11,010 nucleotides of DNA from Verrucomicrobiota bacterium (lineage in GTDB: Bacteria > Verrucomicrobiota > Verrucomicrobiia > Limisphaerales > JAEYXS01), in assembly GCA_021156225.1 (NCBI GenBank), contig JAJNBN010000053.1, positions 1-11,010 of the forward strand, read 5' to 3'. Position 1 is the stretch's first letter; each line of letters starts with the position of its first letter. Below are positions 1-7,620 of this stretch, in pieces. The notes beneath the pieces are model-generated. The model was not told the origin of the DNA and did no database searches. It was given only the letters and a program-made list of their open reading frames with translations. A program made the translations under genes and the position numbers.

Positions 1-172
1 TGAGTGCGACGAATTCGCCGGGCTTGATATCCAAGGTAACCCCTTGCACGGCCTTCACATCCACTTCACCGTGGAAGTAGGTCTTGTGGATGTCAGTCAG
101 CTTGATGACCGGCTGGACGGAGGAGTTTCCGCCGGTTCCGGGCTGTGCTGTTGGATTGGCTGGCTGGCTCAC
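1..172 (-). CDS. ABC transporter ATP-binding protein, MacB-like (N-terminal fragment)
   Basis: The reverse strand reads from GTG at 172 to the window edge: 57 codons, beginning MSQPANP and continuing VIKLTDIHKTYFHGEVDVKA, then GVTLDIKPGEFVAL. This is the first beta-sheet region of an ABC nucleotide-binding domain of the MacB/LolD type; the Walker A loop should come just beyond the edge. Such ATPases work in the cytoplasm and drive a membrane permease that couples to a periplasmic adaptor. The adaptor gene ends only 25 bp upstream on the same strand, so the two are very likely one operon for tripartite export of a drug, peptide or lipid-like substrate. GTG was chosen because no ATG lies in frame nearby and the Ser/Pro/Gly-rich residues before the domain are usual for this family. 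No convincing Shine-Dalgarno sequence is visible. Whether the protein also carries the MacB permease domain cannot be seen. Confidence 0.85.
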   Translation of the reverse strand, partial: MSQPANPTAQPGTGGNSSVQPVIKLTDIHKTYFHGEVDVKAVQGVTLDIKPGEFVAL

Positions 173-197
173 GTATGCCCAAAAGTTGAGTTTCCGC

Positions 198-1676
198 TTA
201 CCGGGGACCACGACTGCTGCCGCCAAACCCGCTGCCACCGCTGGCGAAGGGGTTTGTGGCCGCCGGAGCGCCGCCCGCTGCGGTGGTGGTGATGGTTTGT
301 CCAGTGACGATGGTGTCGCCTTCCTTCAAACCTTCGATCACCTCGGTGTAGATGCTGTCGGCGATGCCCGTTTTCACGGTCACCGCTTTCATATCCGCGA
401 CCGTCAGATTCGTGCTGCTGATAGAGCCATCCACCACATAGATGGTGCGCGTGGCCGGGCGATCGCCAGCGGCCCGGCTTTTGCCTTTGCCACCACCGCG
501 GCCGCCGCCACCGCCTGGACCTCCACCGCCGAAGCCGAGCTGTTGGGGGGTGATCGCGCCGGATTTCATCATCTCGCCCATCTTGGCGCGCATCGCGTCA
601 CTCATCTGCTCTTCCTTTTGGCGCAGGTCCTTCACCTTGGCGATCATCGCTTCGGGCGTCTGGGGGATATCCTCGGCTTTGGTTGCGCCGGCAACGGCAT
701 TGGTGCCGCCTGCTTTTGTCGTGGCGGGGGCGGGAGCGTTCGGGGGCTTGAACCGGAGGGCGGCGTTCGGGATGCGGACCACGTCGGGCCGCTTGGCGGT
801 GATGATCTGCACATTGGCGGTCATGCCGGGCTTCAACTTGCCGTCGGCATTGTCCACATTGATGATGGTGTCATAAGTCACTACGTTCTGGACGCTGATG
901 GGCGAGTTACGCACCTGGGCCACCTGGCCGGCAAAATCGCGACCAGGGAAAGCGTCCACGGTGAATTTCACCGTCTGGTTCGTCTCCACATTGCCGATGT
1001 CTGCCTCCGCCACGCTGGCGTTGATCTGCATCTTGGTCAGGTCATTGGCGATCATGAAGAGCAGGGGAGCATTCATGCTGGCGGCCACGGTCTGGCCGAC
1101 GTCCACCTTGCGGTCGATGACGATGCCATCGATAGGAGCGACGATGGTGCAGCGTTCGAGATCCACCTTGGCGCTGTTCACCTGCGCCTTACGGGTCTGC
1201 ACCTGGGCCTTGGCCTGGGTGAGGGCGACCTGGGCGGTGTCATATTCGGACTCGGAAACGAGTTTCTCGTTGAAGAGGGACGTGGCGCGCTTGGCGTTCA
1301 CTTCCGCCAGTTGTAAGCTGGCCATGGCGCTGGAAAGGTCGGCCTCAGCCTGCAGCAGGCGAGTCTGGTAGGTGGCGGGATCGATCTCGGCCACAATGTC
1401 ACCAGCCTTGACCTTGGAATTGAAATCGACGTTCAGCTTCTTGATGAGGCCGGAGATCTGGCTGCCTACCTGCACGTTGATGACGGGGTTCAAGGCCCCG
1501 GAAGCGGTGACCTGCTGGACGATGTCGCCTCGCTCGATCTTGGCGGTGTTGAACTGGGGTTTGGACTTGGCGGCGTTCTTTTTCTCCCACTGTTGCCAGC
1601 CATAGTAGCCGCCATAGGCGATGCCGCCGAGGACGATTAACCAGATGATCCAGCCGAAATTGCGTTTACGCGCCAT
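198..1676 (-). CDS. MacA/HlyD-family periplasmic adaptor subunit of ABC efflux pump
   Basis: 492 residues, start ATG at 1676. An N-terminal anchor (about residues 8-27) follows the basic MARKRN, placing the rest in the periplasm. The first lipoyl half (about 65-100) contains VGSQISGLIKKLNVDFNSKV. It is followed by a Gln/Ala-rich alpha-helical hairpin (about 101-175), the second lipoyl half with IVAPIDGIVIDR (178-189), a beta-barrel (about 210-300) and a membrane-proximal domain (about 411-465). This order is that of MacA-type adaptors, which link an inner-membrane ABC transporter to an outer-membrane channel. Known MacA is near 370 residues; the excess here is an insert at about 311-410 (Pro/Ala-rich, a charged Met/Lys helix, then a long glycine run) plus a Gly/Ser tail. 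The MacB-like ATPase follows after 25 bp. The gene is divergent from priA. The exported substrate is unknown. Confidence 0.9.
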   Translation of the reverse strand: MARKRNFGWIIWLIVLGGIAYGGYYGWQQWEKKNAAKSKPQFNTAKIERGDIVQQVTASGALNPVINVQVGSQISGLIKKLNVDFNSKVKAGDIVAEIDPATYQTRLLQAEADLSSAMASLQLAEVNAKRATSLFNEKLVSESEYDTAQVALTQAKAQVQTRKAQVNSAKVDLERCTIVAPIDGIVIDRKVDVGQTVAASMNAPLLFMIANDLTKMQINASVAEADIGNVETNQTVKFTVDAFPGRDFAGQVAQVRNSPISVQNVVTYDTIINVDNADGKLKPGMTANVQIITAKRPDVVRIPNAALRFKPPNAPAPATTKAGGTNAVAGATKAEDIPQTPEAMIAKVKDLRQKEEQMSDAMRAKMGEMMKSGAITPQQLGFGGGGPGGGGGRGGGKGKSRAAGDRPATRTIYVVDGSISSTNLTVADMKAVTVKTGIADSIYTEVIEGLKEGDTIVTGQTITTTAAGGAPAATNPFASGGSGFGGSSRGPR

Positions 1677-1828
1677 AGGTCAATGTCGATAAATGAGATA
1701 CGACTCGCTATTACAACACCGGGAACGCCAGAAAGTTATGCAGAAAATGGGAGAAAGCAAAGGAGGAAGAAAAAGGCTATTTTCCGCTCGACTCATACTC
1801 CCAGCCCTAGACAGTTCTCCGGTCGTTC
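1677..1828. promoter_or_regulatory. Divergent intergenic region between the adaptor gene and priA
   Basis: These 152 bp separate two divergent start codons, so promoters for both genes should lie here. I could not pick out confident -35/-10 pairs. An AGGAGG run at 1761-1766 is too far from the priA ATG to serve as its ribosome site. An in-frame TAG at 1808 blocks any upstream extension of priA. Confidence 0.35.
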
Positions 1829-4078
1829 ATGATTGCGCGGGTCACATTGGAAATCGCGTTGCGGCGCGAGTTTGACTACCTGGTCCCTTCCGAGTTGGAG
1901 GCGCAGGTGGAGGTGGGCACGCGTGTGAAGGTGCCTTTTGGTCCGCGTCAGGTCATGGGCGTCGTGACGGCAGTGGTGGATGATTCGCCGCATACGAATC
2001 TGCGGGCGATCGCGAAGGTCATCGGCAAGCAATCTCTCGTCACGCCGAAGGTGCTGCAATTGGCGCGTTGGATCGGAGACTATTACTGCTGCGCGCCGGA
2101 GACGGCGCTCAAGAGCGTGCTGCCGGAAGCAGTGCGCAAGGAGAAGGATGGCTGGCGTGAGCGATTGGTGGTGCGGTTGCTGACTTTTCACGGAGAATTG
2201 CCCAAGCTTTCCAAGCGGCAGCAGGATTTGCTGAACATCCTGGAGGAGTGGCGCGAAATCCCGTTGCAGAAGCTTCTGGAGCTGGCGGGGACCACCAATG
2301 ACACGGTGCGACGGCTGGAGGACAAGGGATTGGTGGTCATCGAAAACCAAGTCTCCGAGCGCGATCCGTATGAGCATGAGAATATCCTGCCTTCAGAAAA
2401 TCTCGTGCTGAATCCGGAGCAGGCGAAGGCGTTGACTATCATCAATCAGGCTTTGGATTCTTTGAATGAAGAAGGAGGAACGCAGAAGGCAGAAAGCAAG
2501 CCGGGGACATTCCTCTTACATGGAGTCACCGGGAGCGGGAAGACGGAGGTTTATTTGCAGGCGTTGGCGCATACGTTGGAGCAGGGGAAGGGGGCCATCG
2601 TCTTGGTGCCGGAGATTTCGCTGACGCCGCAGACGGTGGAGCGGTTCAAGGCGCGGTTCAGTTCGGGCAAGTGCCAGACGTTGGTGGCGGTGTTGCACAG
2701 TCACCTGTCCTCCGGGGAGCGGCATGATGAGTGGCATAAGATCCGGCAGGGCAGGGCGCGCATTGTCATTGGTGCTCGCTCGGCCATCTTCGCGCCGGTG
2801 GAGCCGCTGGGGCTTATTATTGTGGATGAGGAGCACGAACATTCTTACAAGCAGGAGGAGTCACCGCGATACCATGCGCGCGATGTGGCGGTGTATCGTG
2901 GGCAGATGGAAGGTGCCGTGGTGGTGCTCGGTTCCGCGACGCCGAGCATGGAGAGTTTCTACAATGTGAAGCGGGGCAAGTATCAGTTGCTCGAGATGCC
3001 GACGCGCGCAGATGACAAGAAGATGCCGATCGTGCGGGTCATCGACATGCGCTCCGAGGCGAAGAAGGAGAAGGGTATCCCGATCTTTTCGAATCGCTTG
3101 AAGGAGGCGATTCATCAGCGGTTGGAGAAGAAAGAGCAGACGATTCTATTTCTTAACCGGCGCGGGTATTCGTCTTCGCTGCAATGTCCGAAGTGCGGTT
3201 ATGTGGCGGCATGTCCGAATTGCAGCATCTCGCTCACGTATCATCGGCGGGCGCAGGAGTTGCGCTGCCATATCTGCGCGCATGCTTCACCGGCGCCAAC
3301 GCGTTGCCCGAATAACGAGTGCCGCGATCCGGCGATCCGTTATGCGGGCCTGGGCACGGAACGGGTGGAGGAAACGCTGCTGAAACTGTTTCCGAAAGCG
3401 GTCATCAAGCGGATGGATTCCGACACGTTGAAACGCAAGGAAGACTATCGCACGATCCTCGGTGATTTCAGGCGCGGGAAAATTGATATCCTCGTGGGCA
3501 CGCAGATGATCGCGAAGGGGTTGCATTTTCCGAATGTTACGTTGGTGGGCATCATCTACGCGGACCTTGGGTTGCATCTGCCGGACTTTCGCGCGGGTGA
3601 GCGGACGTTTCAATTGCTCACTCAGGTGTCAGGGCGTGCCGGTCGCGGTGATGTGGAGGGGGAGGTGGTGGTGCAGGCGTTCACGCCGTTTCATCCGGCC
3701 ATCCAATACGCGCGGCGGCATGATTACATCGGCTTTTACGAACAGGAGATCGAGTTCCGTGAGCAATTGAAATATCCGCCCATCAGCCGCGTGGCCTTGC
3801 TCACGATGAAGGGGCGCAACGAGGACAAGGTGAAGTTCTCGGTGGAGCATTTGCGCAAGGAACTGGAAACGAAGCTGAAAGGGTGGACGGATCTGATCAT
3901 CGCGGGACCCGCACCGGCCCCCTTAGCGCGGGCGGAGACATTCTATCGCTACCAGATCATGTTGCGGACGAAAGCGATGAGCAAATTGAGCAAGCTGCTG
4001 GCGGAGATGCTGGAGAAGCAGGAGTGGCCGGATGACATCACGGTGGCGACGGATATCGACCCGGTGGACTTGATCTGA
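1829..4078 (+). CDS. priA: Primosomal protein N' (replication restart helicase PriA)
   Basis: 749 residues, close to the family's usual length. PriA is a 3'-to-5' superfamily 2 DNA helicase that recognises stalled forks and D-loops and reloads the replicative helicase. Visible in order: an N-terminal 3'-DNA-end binding domain (RVTLEIALRREFDYLVP), a linker winged-helix region, Walker A GVTGSGKT (232-239), the Walker B DEEH box (333-336), LGSATPS motif III, a Cys-rich zinc module (Cys 453, 456, 462, 465, 480, 483, 493, 498), GTQMIAKGLHFPNV, and motif VI QVSGRAGR (599-606). The ATG is fixed by the TAG just upstream and by the conserved N-terminus starting immediately. No clear Shine-Dalgarno sequence precedes it. 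The last cysteine pair is spaced CX4C rather than the more usual CX2C. The gene is transcribed alone and convergent with the PUR-domain gene. Confidence 0.98.
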   Translation: MIARVTLEIALRREFDYLVPSELEAQVEVGTRVKVPFGPRQVMGVVTAVVDDSPHTNLRAIAKVIGKQSLVTPKVLQLARWIGDYYCCAPETALKSVLPEAVRKEKDGWRERLVVRLLTFHGELPKLSKRQQDLLNILEEWREIPLQKLLELAGTTNDTVRRLEDKGLVVIENQVSERDPYEHENILPSENLVLNPEQAKALTIINQALDSLNEEGGTQKAESKPGTFLLHGVTGSGKTEVYLQALAHTLEQGKGAIVLVPEISLTPQTVERFKARFSSGKCQTLVAVLHSHLSSGERHDEWHKIRQGRARIVIGARSAIFAPVEPLGLIIVDEEHEHSYKQEESPRYHARDVAVYRGQMEGAVVVLGSATPSMESFYNVKRGKYQLLEMPTRADDKKMPIVRVIDMRSEAKKEKGIPIFSNRLKEAIHQRLEKKEQTILFLNRRGYSSSLQCPKCGYVAACPNCSISLTYHRRAQELRCHICAHASPAPTRCPNNECRDPAIRYAGLGTERVEETLLKLFPKAVIKRMDSDTLKRKEDYRTILGDFRRGKIDILVGTQMIAKGLHFPNVTLVGIIYADLGLHLPDFRAGERTFQLLTQVSGRAGRGDVEGEVVVQAFTPFHPAIQYARRHDYIGFYEQEIEFREQLKYPPISRVALLTMKGRNEDKVKFSVEHLRKELETKLKGWTDLIIAGPAPAPLARAETFYRYQIMLRTKAMSKLSKLLAEMLEKQEWPDDITVATDIDPVDLI

Positions 4079-4094
4079 AAAAATTCCTCCCCCA

Positions 4095-4114
4095 GACGTG
4101 CTGAACTTCACGTC
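4095..4114. terminator. Possible weak bidirectional terminator hairpin
   Basis: GACGTG and CACGTC form a 6-bp inverted repeat around an 8-nt loop in the 63-bp gap between the convergent stops of priA and the PUR gene. No clear T-tract follows on either strand, so the call rests mainly on position. Confidence 0.25.
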
Positions 4115-4141
4115 AGTTCCCGTGCTCGCACCGTCACCGTC

Positions 4142-4489
4142 CTACTGACCTTCTTCTTCGGCACCTTCGACCTTCAGCGGAGTTTCCGCCGAGGTGTTCA
4201 CCATCTCTTCCACCACCTTCTTGAAATCCTCCAGTCCCGTCGCCGGGATGATGATGGTGTCGCGACGGCCGCCTACGTCTTCCGTGATGCGCAGGAAGCG
4301 TCCCCGTGGATTTTCCTTCAGTGTCATGATGAACGTCTTGCGCTCGATCTGGATCTTTTCCGTGCGCAGAGTTTCCTCATTGGAAGGTGGCTTGGGACCC
4401 GAGTGCTGGTGATGCTGATGGTGCGAGTGCGAATGATGACCATGAGACGGCCGATACCCGTAAGGCGAGGGGCGTTCGTTTGAGATCAT
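4142..4489 (-). CDS. PUR-domain DNA/RNA-binding protein (DUF3276-like) with His-rich N-terminus
   Basis: 115 residues from ATG at 4489, with AAAGG five bases upstream as a plausible ribosome site. Residues about 45-98 (KIQIERKTFIMTLKENPRGR, FLRITEDVGGRRDTIIIPA, then GLEDFKKVVEEM) match the single PUR repeat of bacterial Pur-alpha-like proteins such as Borrelia BpuR: a beta-sheet with aromatic and Arg residues and a closing helix. Known members dimerise and bind single-stranded nucleic acid, often acting as transcriptional or RNA regulators. Here the domain is preceded by a low-complexity tail with about nine histidines between residues 16 and 30, which could bind metal or be a disordered linker, and followed by an acidic tail. 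It is the last gene of a minus-strand run with two membrane-protein genes, 101 bp after the preceding stop, so it may have its own promoter. The physiological target is unknown. Confidence 0.85.
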   Translation of the reverse strand: MISNERPSPYGYRPSHGHHSHSHHQHHQHSGPKPPSNEETLRTEKIQIERKTFIMTLKENPRGRFLRITEDVGGRRDTIIIPATGLEDFKKVVEEMVNTSAETPLKVEGAEEEGQ

Positions 4490-4590
4490 AACCTTTTATT
4501 CCTTATGGGCCGCCTGAATACCCTTAAGTCTACCCAGACAGCTGATAGCTATTCACTTAGCATAACTACTTCGCCCGCTTCCCCCTTTTG

Positions 4591-5160
4591 TCAACTCTTG
4601 AATTTCCGCGTGCTGTTGAAGCGCGGCTGCTCCCCGGGCGTCGCCGTCTTCCACAGATACACCACCAATCCCGCCACCATGATCCAATGCATCACCTCCG
4701 TCGCCGTTTGTAATGAATCGAACATCCTGCCCGCCTTGGCTTTATCCTCCACCTGCTTGTTGGTGACCGGAGGGGGCAAGTACGCGTAGCGTATCCGGTG
4801 CAGCTCCTTCATCTTGTAATGCAGCAACACTCCGTTCGCCAATCCCAGCACGATCATCGTCATCGCCAGATACAGCATCAACGTCCGCGTCGCCTTCCCC
4901 GTGAACAACCACTCCACCAGCAGATGAAATGCCGCCACCCCGCCGCAGATAAAATGCACCCAGTAAAACTTCCCCGCCACGATCTCCACCGCCAGTCCCC
5001 GATAGGCGGGAGCCATCGCCGGCCGCGCCTCACTGAACACCTTCAGCATCTCCGCCGACACCAGCGCCGGTGAGATCAAGGCCGCGTAAACCACGACTGC
5101 TCCCAGCCACACAGCGGCATTCATCAGCCCGATGAATTTAAGGAAGGCGATCACCCGCAA
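4591..5160 (-). CDS. Four-helix integral membrane protein, DUF4149-like
   Basis: 189 residues with four hydrophobic segments at about 9-31, 56-85, 92-114 and 152-172. The first carries NAAVWLGAVVVYAALISPAL, resembling the conserved Trp-Leu-Gly and Pro of DUF4149/TMEM205-like proteins. The family has no established biochemical function; an inner-membrane location is expected. The 118-150 region between the last two helices is polar (KMKELHRIRYAYLPPP) and should be soluble. The start is uncertain: TTG at 5160 is the first available codon, GTG at 5154 is nearly equivalent, and no Shine-Dalgarno sequence distinguishes them. Starting at the first ATG (residue 14) would cut into helix 1. It lies 63 bp after the YihY-family gene and 101 bp before the PUR gene, all on the same strand, so co-transcription is likely for at least the first two. 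Confidence 0.7.
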   Translation of the reverse strand: MRVIAFLKFIGLMNAAVWLGAVVVYAALISPALVSAEMLKVFSEARPAMAPAYRGLAVEIVAGKFYWVHFICGGVAAFHLLVEWLFTGKATRTLMLYLAMTMIVLGLANGVLLHYKMKELHRIRYAYLPPPVTNKQVEDKAKAGRMFDSLQTATEVMHWIMVAGLVVYLWKTATPGEQPRFNSTRKFKS

Positions 5161-5223
5161 ATGATTAGGAAAATTTTAACCACCTGCCAACCCGCAATTT
5201 CAGCCCACTCGGTTTTTCTTCCT

Positions 5224-6870
5224 TCACTCCTTCAACTTCTTCGCTTTCTCCTCTGCCCCCTCCTTCCATATTTTCTCGTCCTTCGGTTTCGCCGCGGCTT
5301 CCGCGAGGGCCCGTGCCTCCTCTATCGCCCGCCGCTCTACCGCATGCCGCACCAGCTCCGCGATCGTTATCTCCGCCGCAGTTTTTTGTTCCGCGTCCTG
5401 GATCAGCTCGAAATCATTCCGCACCGTCTCCCGCGCCGGCTCCTCCTTCGTCTCGATCCCATGCCCGTTCCCACATCGCAACGCGTTCAAGATATCCGCG
5501 CACGTGATCCGCTCGATCGGCCTCGCCGGCGTATACGCCGTCTCCCCGTTCACCACCTCATTCACCAGCTTCGCCTCCACCAGCGGCAACATGATTTGCA
5601 CCACCAACCGGCTTGGCACCTCGATGCTGCTCGCCAGATTCACCGCCGTCGGCGGCTTCCCGCCCTGCGCGAACCGCTCCCCGATGATCTCCATGATGCG
5701 AAACGCCACAAATTCCCGCCCCCGCTGATGAATCGTCTCCGCCTGCCGCTCCTGCATATACGTCTGCCGATTCTGGAACGCATACGCCACCTGCGCGCCG
5801 AACAGCAAGATGAGCCACGAAAAATACAACCCGCTCAAAAACACCGGGATCGCCCCCAGCGACCCATACACCTTGCTCGCCGTGATCACCTTGCTCGCGA
5901 ACAAAACGTTGAACGTACTGTTCGCCGTCCAGAGCCCGCCCCCCACCAATCCCCCGATCAAAGCCGCACTCGGCTTCACCTTCGTATTCGGGATCAACTG
6001 ATAAAACACCGTGAAAATGATGATCAACACCACCAACGGCACCAACGTGAAAAACATCTCCGACATGATCGGCCACTCCTGCATCTTGCTCCGGATGAAC
6101 GCGAACCTCCCGGAAACCGTCACCCCCAGCGCCAGCACCATGAAGAGCGGCCCCAACGTGATCACCGCCCAATACTGCACCGCGCGCGATACCCAGTTCC
6201 GCCCATGCGCCACGCCCCAGATATCATTGAAGGTCGTCTCGATATTGCTCAGCAGCAGGATCGCCACCCCGATCAACGCGATCGTGCCCGTGATCCCCAA
6301 AGTGCCGCTGTGAATGTTCGCGATGAACTCATTGATCTTCTTCACCACCTCCGCCCGCGCATCCGCCGCCGACTTGTCCCGCGTATCCGAGATCAGGCCG
6401 AGTTGCGGCGCTATCTCATCCACCAGCGTATTCACCATCTTCTGCACCGGATCATCCGCTGCCGGACCCGCCTTCGCCTTCACCTCCAGCGGCTGCCCCG
6501 TCTCCTCATCGATCCTCACCACCACATTCGTCCCCGCCACCCCATCCACATGCGCCACCGCATTCGTACTCGCCTCCAACTCCTTATCAAACTTCGAACT
6601 CTTCAAAAACGTCGCCGACACGCCAATACCCACCGCCAACAGGGGAATCAAAGCCAGCAAAGTCGCGTATGCCAGCGCCGAGGCCCGCACCGGACAACGG
6701 TTATCCACGAAGTTCCGCCCCACCATCAGCCAGAAATGACAAAACTGCTGCCACGGCGTCACCCCGCGTTCGCCCTTGCCGAAGAGACTGCGCTCATCCA
6801 GCAACGCCTCGATCTCCGCGCGCCACTTCGCCCACCAATCAGCCAATTTATTGCCCATCCCCCTCAACAT
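5224..6870 (-). CDS. YihY/virulence factor BrkB family membrane protein
   Basis: About 548 residues. Numbering here is from a possible GTG at 6876. The core is recognisable as YihY/BrkB (once misnamed ribonuclease BN): CPVRASALAYATLLALIPLL (61-80), TGTIALIGVAILLLSNIETT, a central pair of helices near 235-255 and 275-295, and GSLGAIPVFLSGLYFSWLI with LFGAQVAYAF (338-367). Six transmembrane helices are expected. The molecular role of the family is not settled. Unusual are a polar insert of roughly 90 residues (about 92-180) after the first helix, presumably extracytoplasmic, and a long soluble C-terminus (about 370-550). That C-terminus has a winged-helix-like segment near 380-460 (AVNLASSIEVPSRLVVQIML) and a Lys/Glu/Ala-rich tail. 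I prefer ATG at 6870, which has AAAGGG ten bases upstream; GTG 6876 and ATG 6858 are alternatives. It is the first gene of the minus-strand run. Confidence 0.88.
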   Translation of the reverse strand: MLRGMGNKLADWWAKWRAEIEALLDERSLFGKGERGVTPWQQFCHFWLMVGRNFVDNRCPVRASALAYATLLALIPLLAVGIGVSATFLKSSKFDKELEASTNAVAHVDGVAGTNVVVRIDEETGQPLEVKAKAGPAADDPVQKMVNTLVDEIAPQLGLISDTRDKSAADARAEVVKKINEFIANIHSGTLGITGTIALIGVAILLLSNIETTFNDIWGVAHGRNWVSRAVQYWAVITLGPLFMVLALGVTVSGRFAFIRSKMQEWPIMSEMFFTLVPLVVLIIIFTVFYQLIPNTKVKPSAALIGGLVGGGLWTANSTFNVLFASKVITASKVYGSLGAIPVFLSGLYFSWLILLFGAQVAYAFQNRQTYMQERQAETIHQRGREFVAFRIMEIIGERFAQGGKPPTAVNLASSIEVPSRLVVQIMLPLVEAKLVNEVVNGETAYTPARPIERITCADILNALRCGNGHGIETKEEPARETVRNDFELIQDAEQKTAAEITIAELVRHAVERRAIEEARALAEAAAKPKDEKIWKEGAEEKAKKLKE

Positions 6871-6923
6871 ACCCACTAAACCCTTTTATGGAAACCCTAG
6901 TTAATCCCCGGTGGGCCAAAGCT

Positions 6924-7010
6924 GCCGCCTGCCCCGGCGTTTTGGTCGGGGCGATGCCCTTGCCCAACTGGTAGGGCGACGCCGCCTGCCCCGTACCACA
7001 AGGTCGGGGT
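6924..7010. repeat. GC-rich imperfect direct repeat pair
   Basis: GCCGCCTGCCCCG, a short A/T-containing loop, then GGTCGGGG occurs at 6924-6952 and again at 6981-7010. In each copy CCCCG and CGGGG can pair as a hairpin. Between them GCCCT at 6956-6960 and AGGGC at 6973-6977 form another inverted repeat. It looks like a REP-type intergenic element, unrelated in sequence to the array further right. Confidence 0.55.
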
Positions 7011-7421
7011 CCGCCCCACGCGGCTTGACGCGTCGTTTCCCTCCCCAGCAGGGCATCTTTGCCGCGCTGCCCCTGCCAACGCCCCTTTTTCACCCCTAAA
7101 CACAAACCACCTACGTTCGTGTTTTCAGGGGCGGGGAATTTCCATTCTCGAACTTCTGACCTCATACCTCGCTCCTTTTTATCGGCGCACCATCGCCAAT
7201 CTGAGAAGAGTGTCCCTCTTTCCTGTGACAACGTCAATAAAAATAATACATAAAATAAGTATTTCTATTTACCTCCACCTGAAGCACTTGGAGAGCTCCC
7301 GGAAAATATGCGATCTATTTGTCTCCTTGGCCCTATCACCTCCGCTGTAATTGAACCGCGATGAATCAGAGAAAGTATGACGCGCCTGCTTCCCGTCCCC
7401 CCAGCCATGGTATCAGAACCG

Positions 7422-7462
7422 GGGCGGTAACTTGCCGCCCGCCCTAGTTAACACCCCGTTAA
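7422..7462. repeat. Two adjacent hairpins upstream of terminator
   Basis: GGGCGG (7422-7427) pairs with CCGCCC (7435-7440) around TAACTTG. TTAAC (7448-7452) pairs with GTTAA (7458-7462) around ACCCC. They stand directly before the terminator at 7470 and could be part of the same transcript. Confidence 0.45.
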
Positions 7463-7469
7463 AATCTCC

Positions 7470-7503
7470 CCTCGGCACATGTACACAAGTGCCGAGGTTT
7501 TCT
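7470..7503 (+). terminator. Rho-independent terminator without an assigned gene
   Basis: CCTCGGCAC (7470-7478) and GTGCCGAGG (7489-7497) form a perfect 9-bp stem with a 10-nt loop, followed by TTTTCTC on the plus strand. The opposite direction lacks a T-tract. No plus-strand gene lies upstream between 6877 and 7470, so it either ends an unannotated small RNA or is a leader attenuator for the nucleotidyltransferase gene 118 bp downstream. Confidence 0.6.
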
Positions 7504-7557
7504 CCCGTTTCCCCCCTTTGCACCTTTTCGTCTTCGATGCTTCCCCATCATTAGCCC

Positions 7558-7572
7558 GCCGGTGCCACCGGC
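7558..7572. repeat. Short perfect palindrome upstream of nucleotidyltransferase
   Basis: GCCGGTG and CACCGGC are perfect inverted arms around a single base, about 50 bp before the ATG at 7621. It may be an operator-like site or another small dispersed repeat. Confidence 0.35.
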
Positions 7573-7620
7573 AGCTTTGAACTTTGAACTTCGCCCGCCC
7601 TCTGCTATCCCTATCCCCAC

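Larger units (their letters stand above)
6877..7620. other. Gene-poor intergenic stretch with several hairpins
   Basis: Between the divergent starts of the YihY-family gene and the nucleotidyltransferase I see no convincing gene; the frames open here are low-complexity and lack recognisable domains. The left part (6900-7100) is GC-rich and contains direct repeats and short inverted repeats. The middle (7230-7280) is AT-rich and could hold promoters, for example TTGACG on the minus strand at 7232-7237 for the YihY-family operon, but without a convincing -10 partner. The right part has a set of hairpins ending in a terminator, then a short tandem CTTTGAA repeat near 7574-7591. Confidence 0.6.

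Noticed and set aside
84..1316. Long plus-strand open frame opposite the adaptor gene
   Set aside because: A Gly/His/Leu-rich antisense shadow; the minus strand encodes an unmistakable HlyD-type adaptor.
1761..1766. AGGAGG as the priA ribosome-binding site
   Set aside because: It lies more than 60 bases before the ATG with an in-frame stop between; no credible start follows at the right distance.
4550..4594. Promoter for the PUR gene using TTGACA on the minus strand at 4589-4594
   Set aside because: The best -10-like sequence (TATGCT) is about 24 bases away, too far for a normal sigma-70 promoter.
5161..6879. Long plus-strand open frame opposite the YihY-family gene
   Set aside because: Its translation is Arg/His/Pro-rich with no domain, the usual shadow of a GC-rich gene; the minus strand gives clear membrane helices and family motifs.
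6848..7237. Minus-strand frame of 129 codons in the intergenic region
   Set aside because: Low-complexity translation spanning GC-rich repeats and overlapping the YihY-family start; no recognisable domain.
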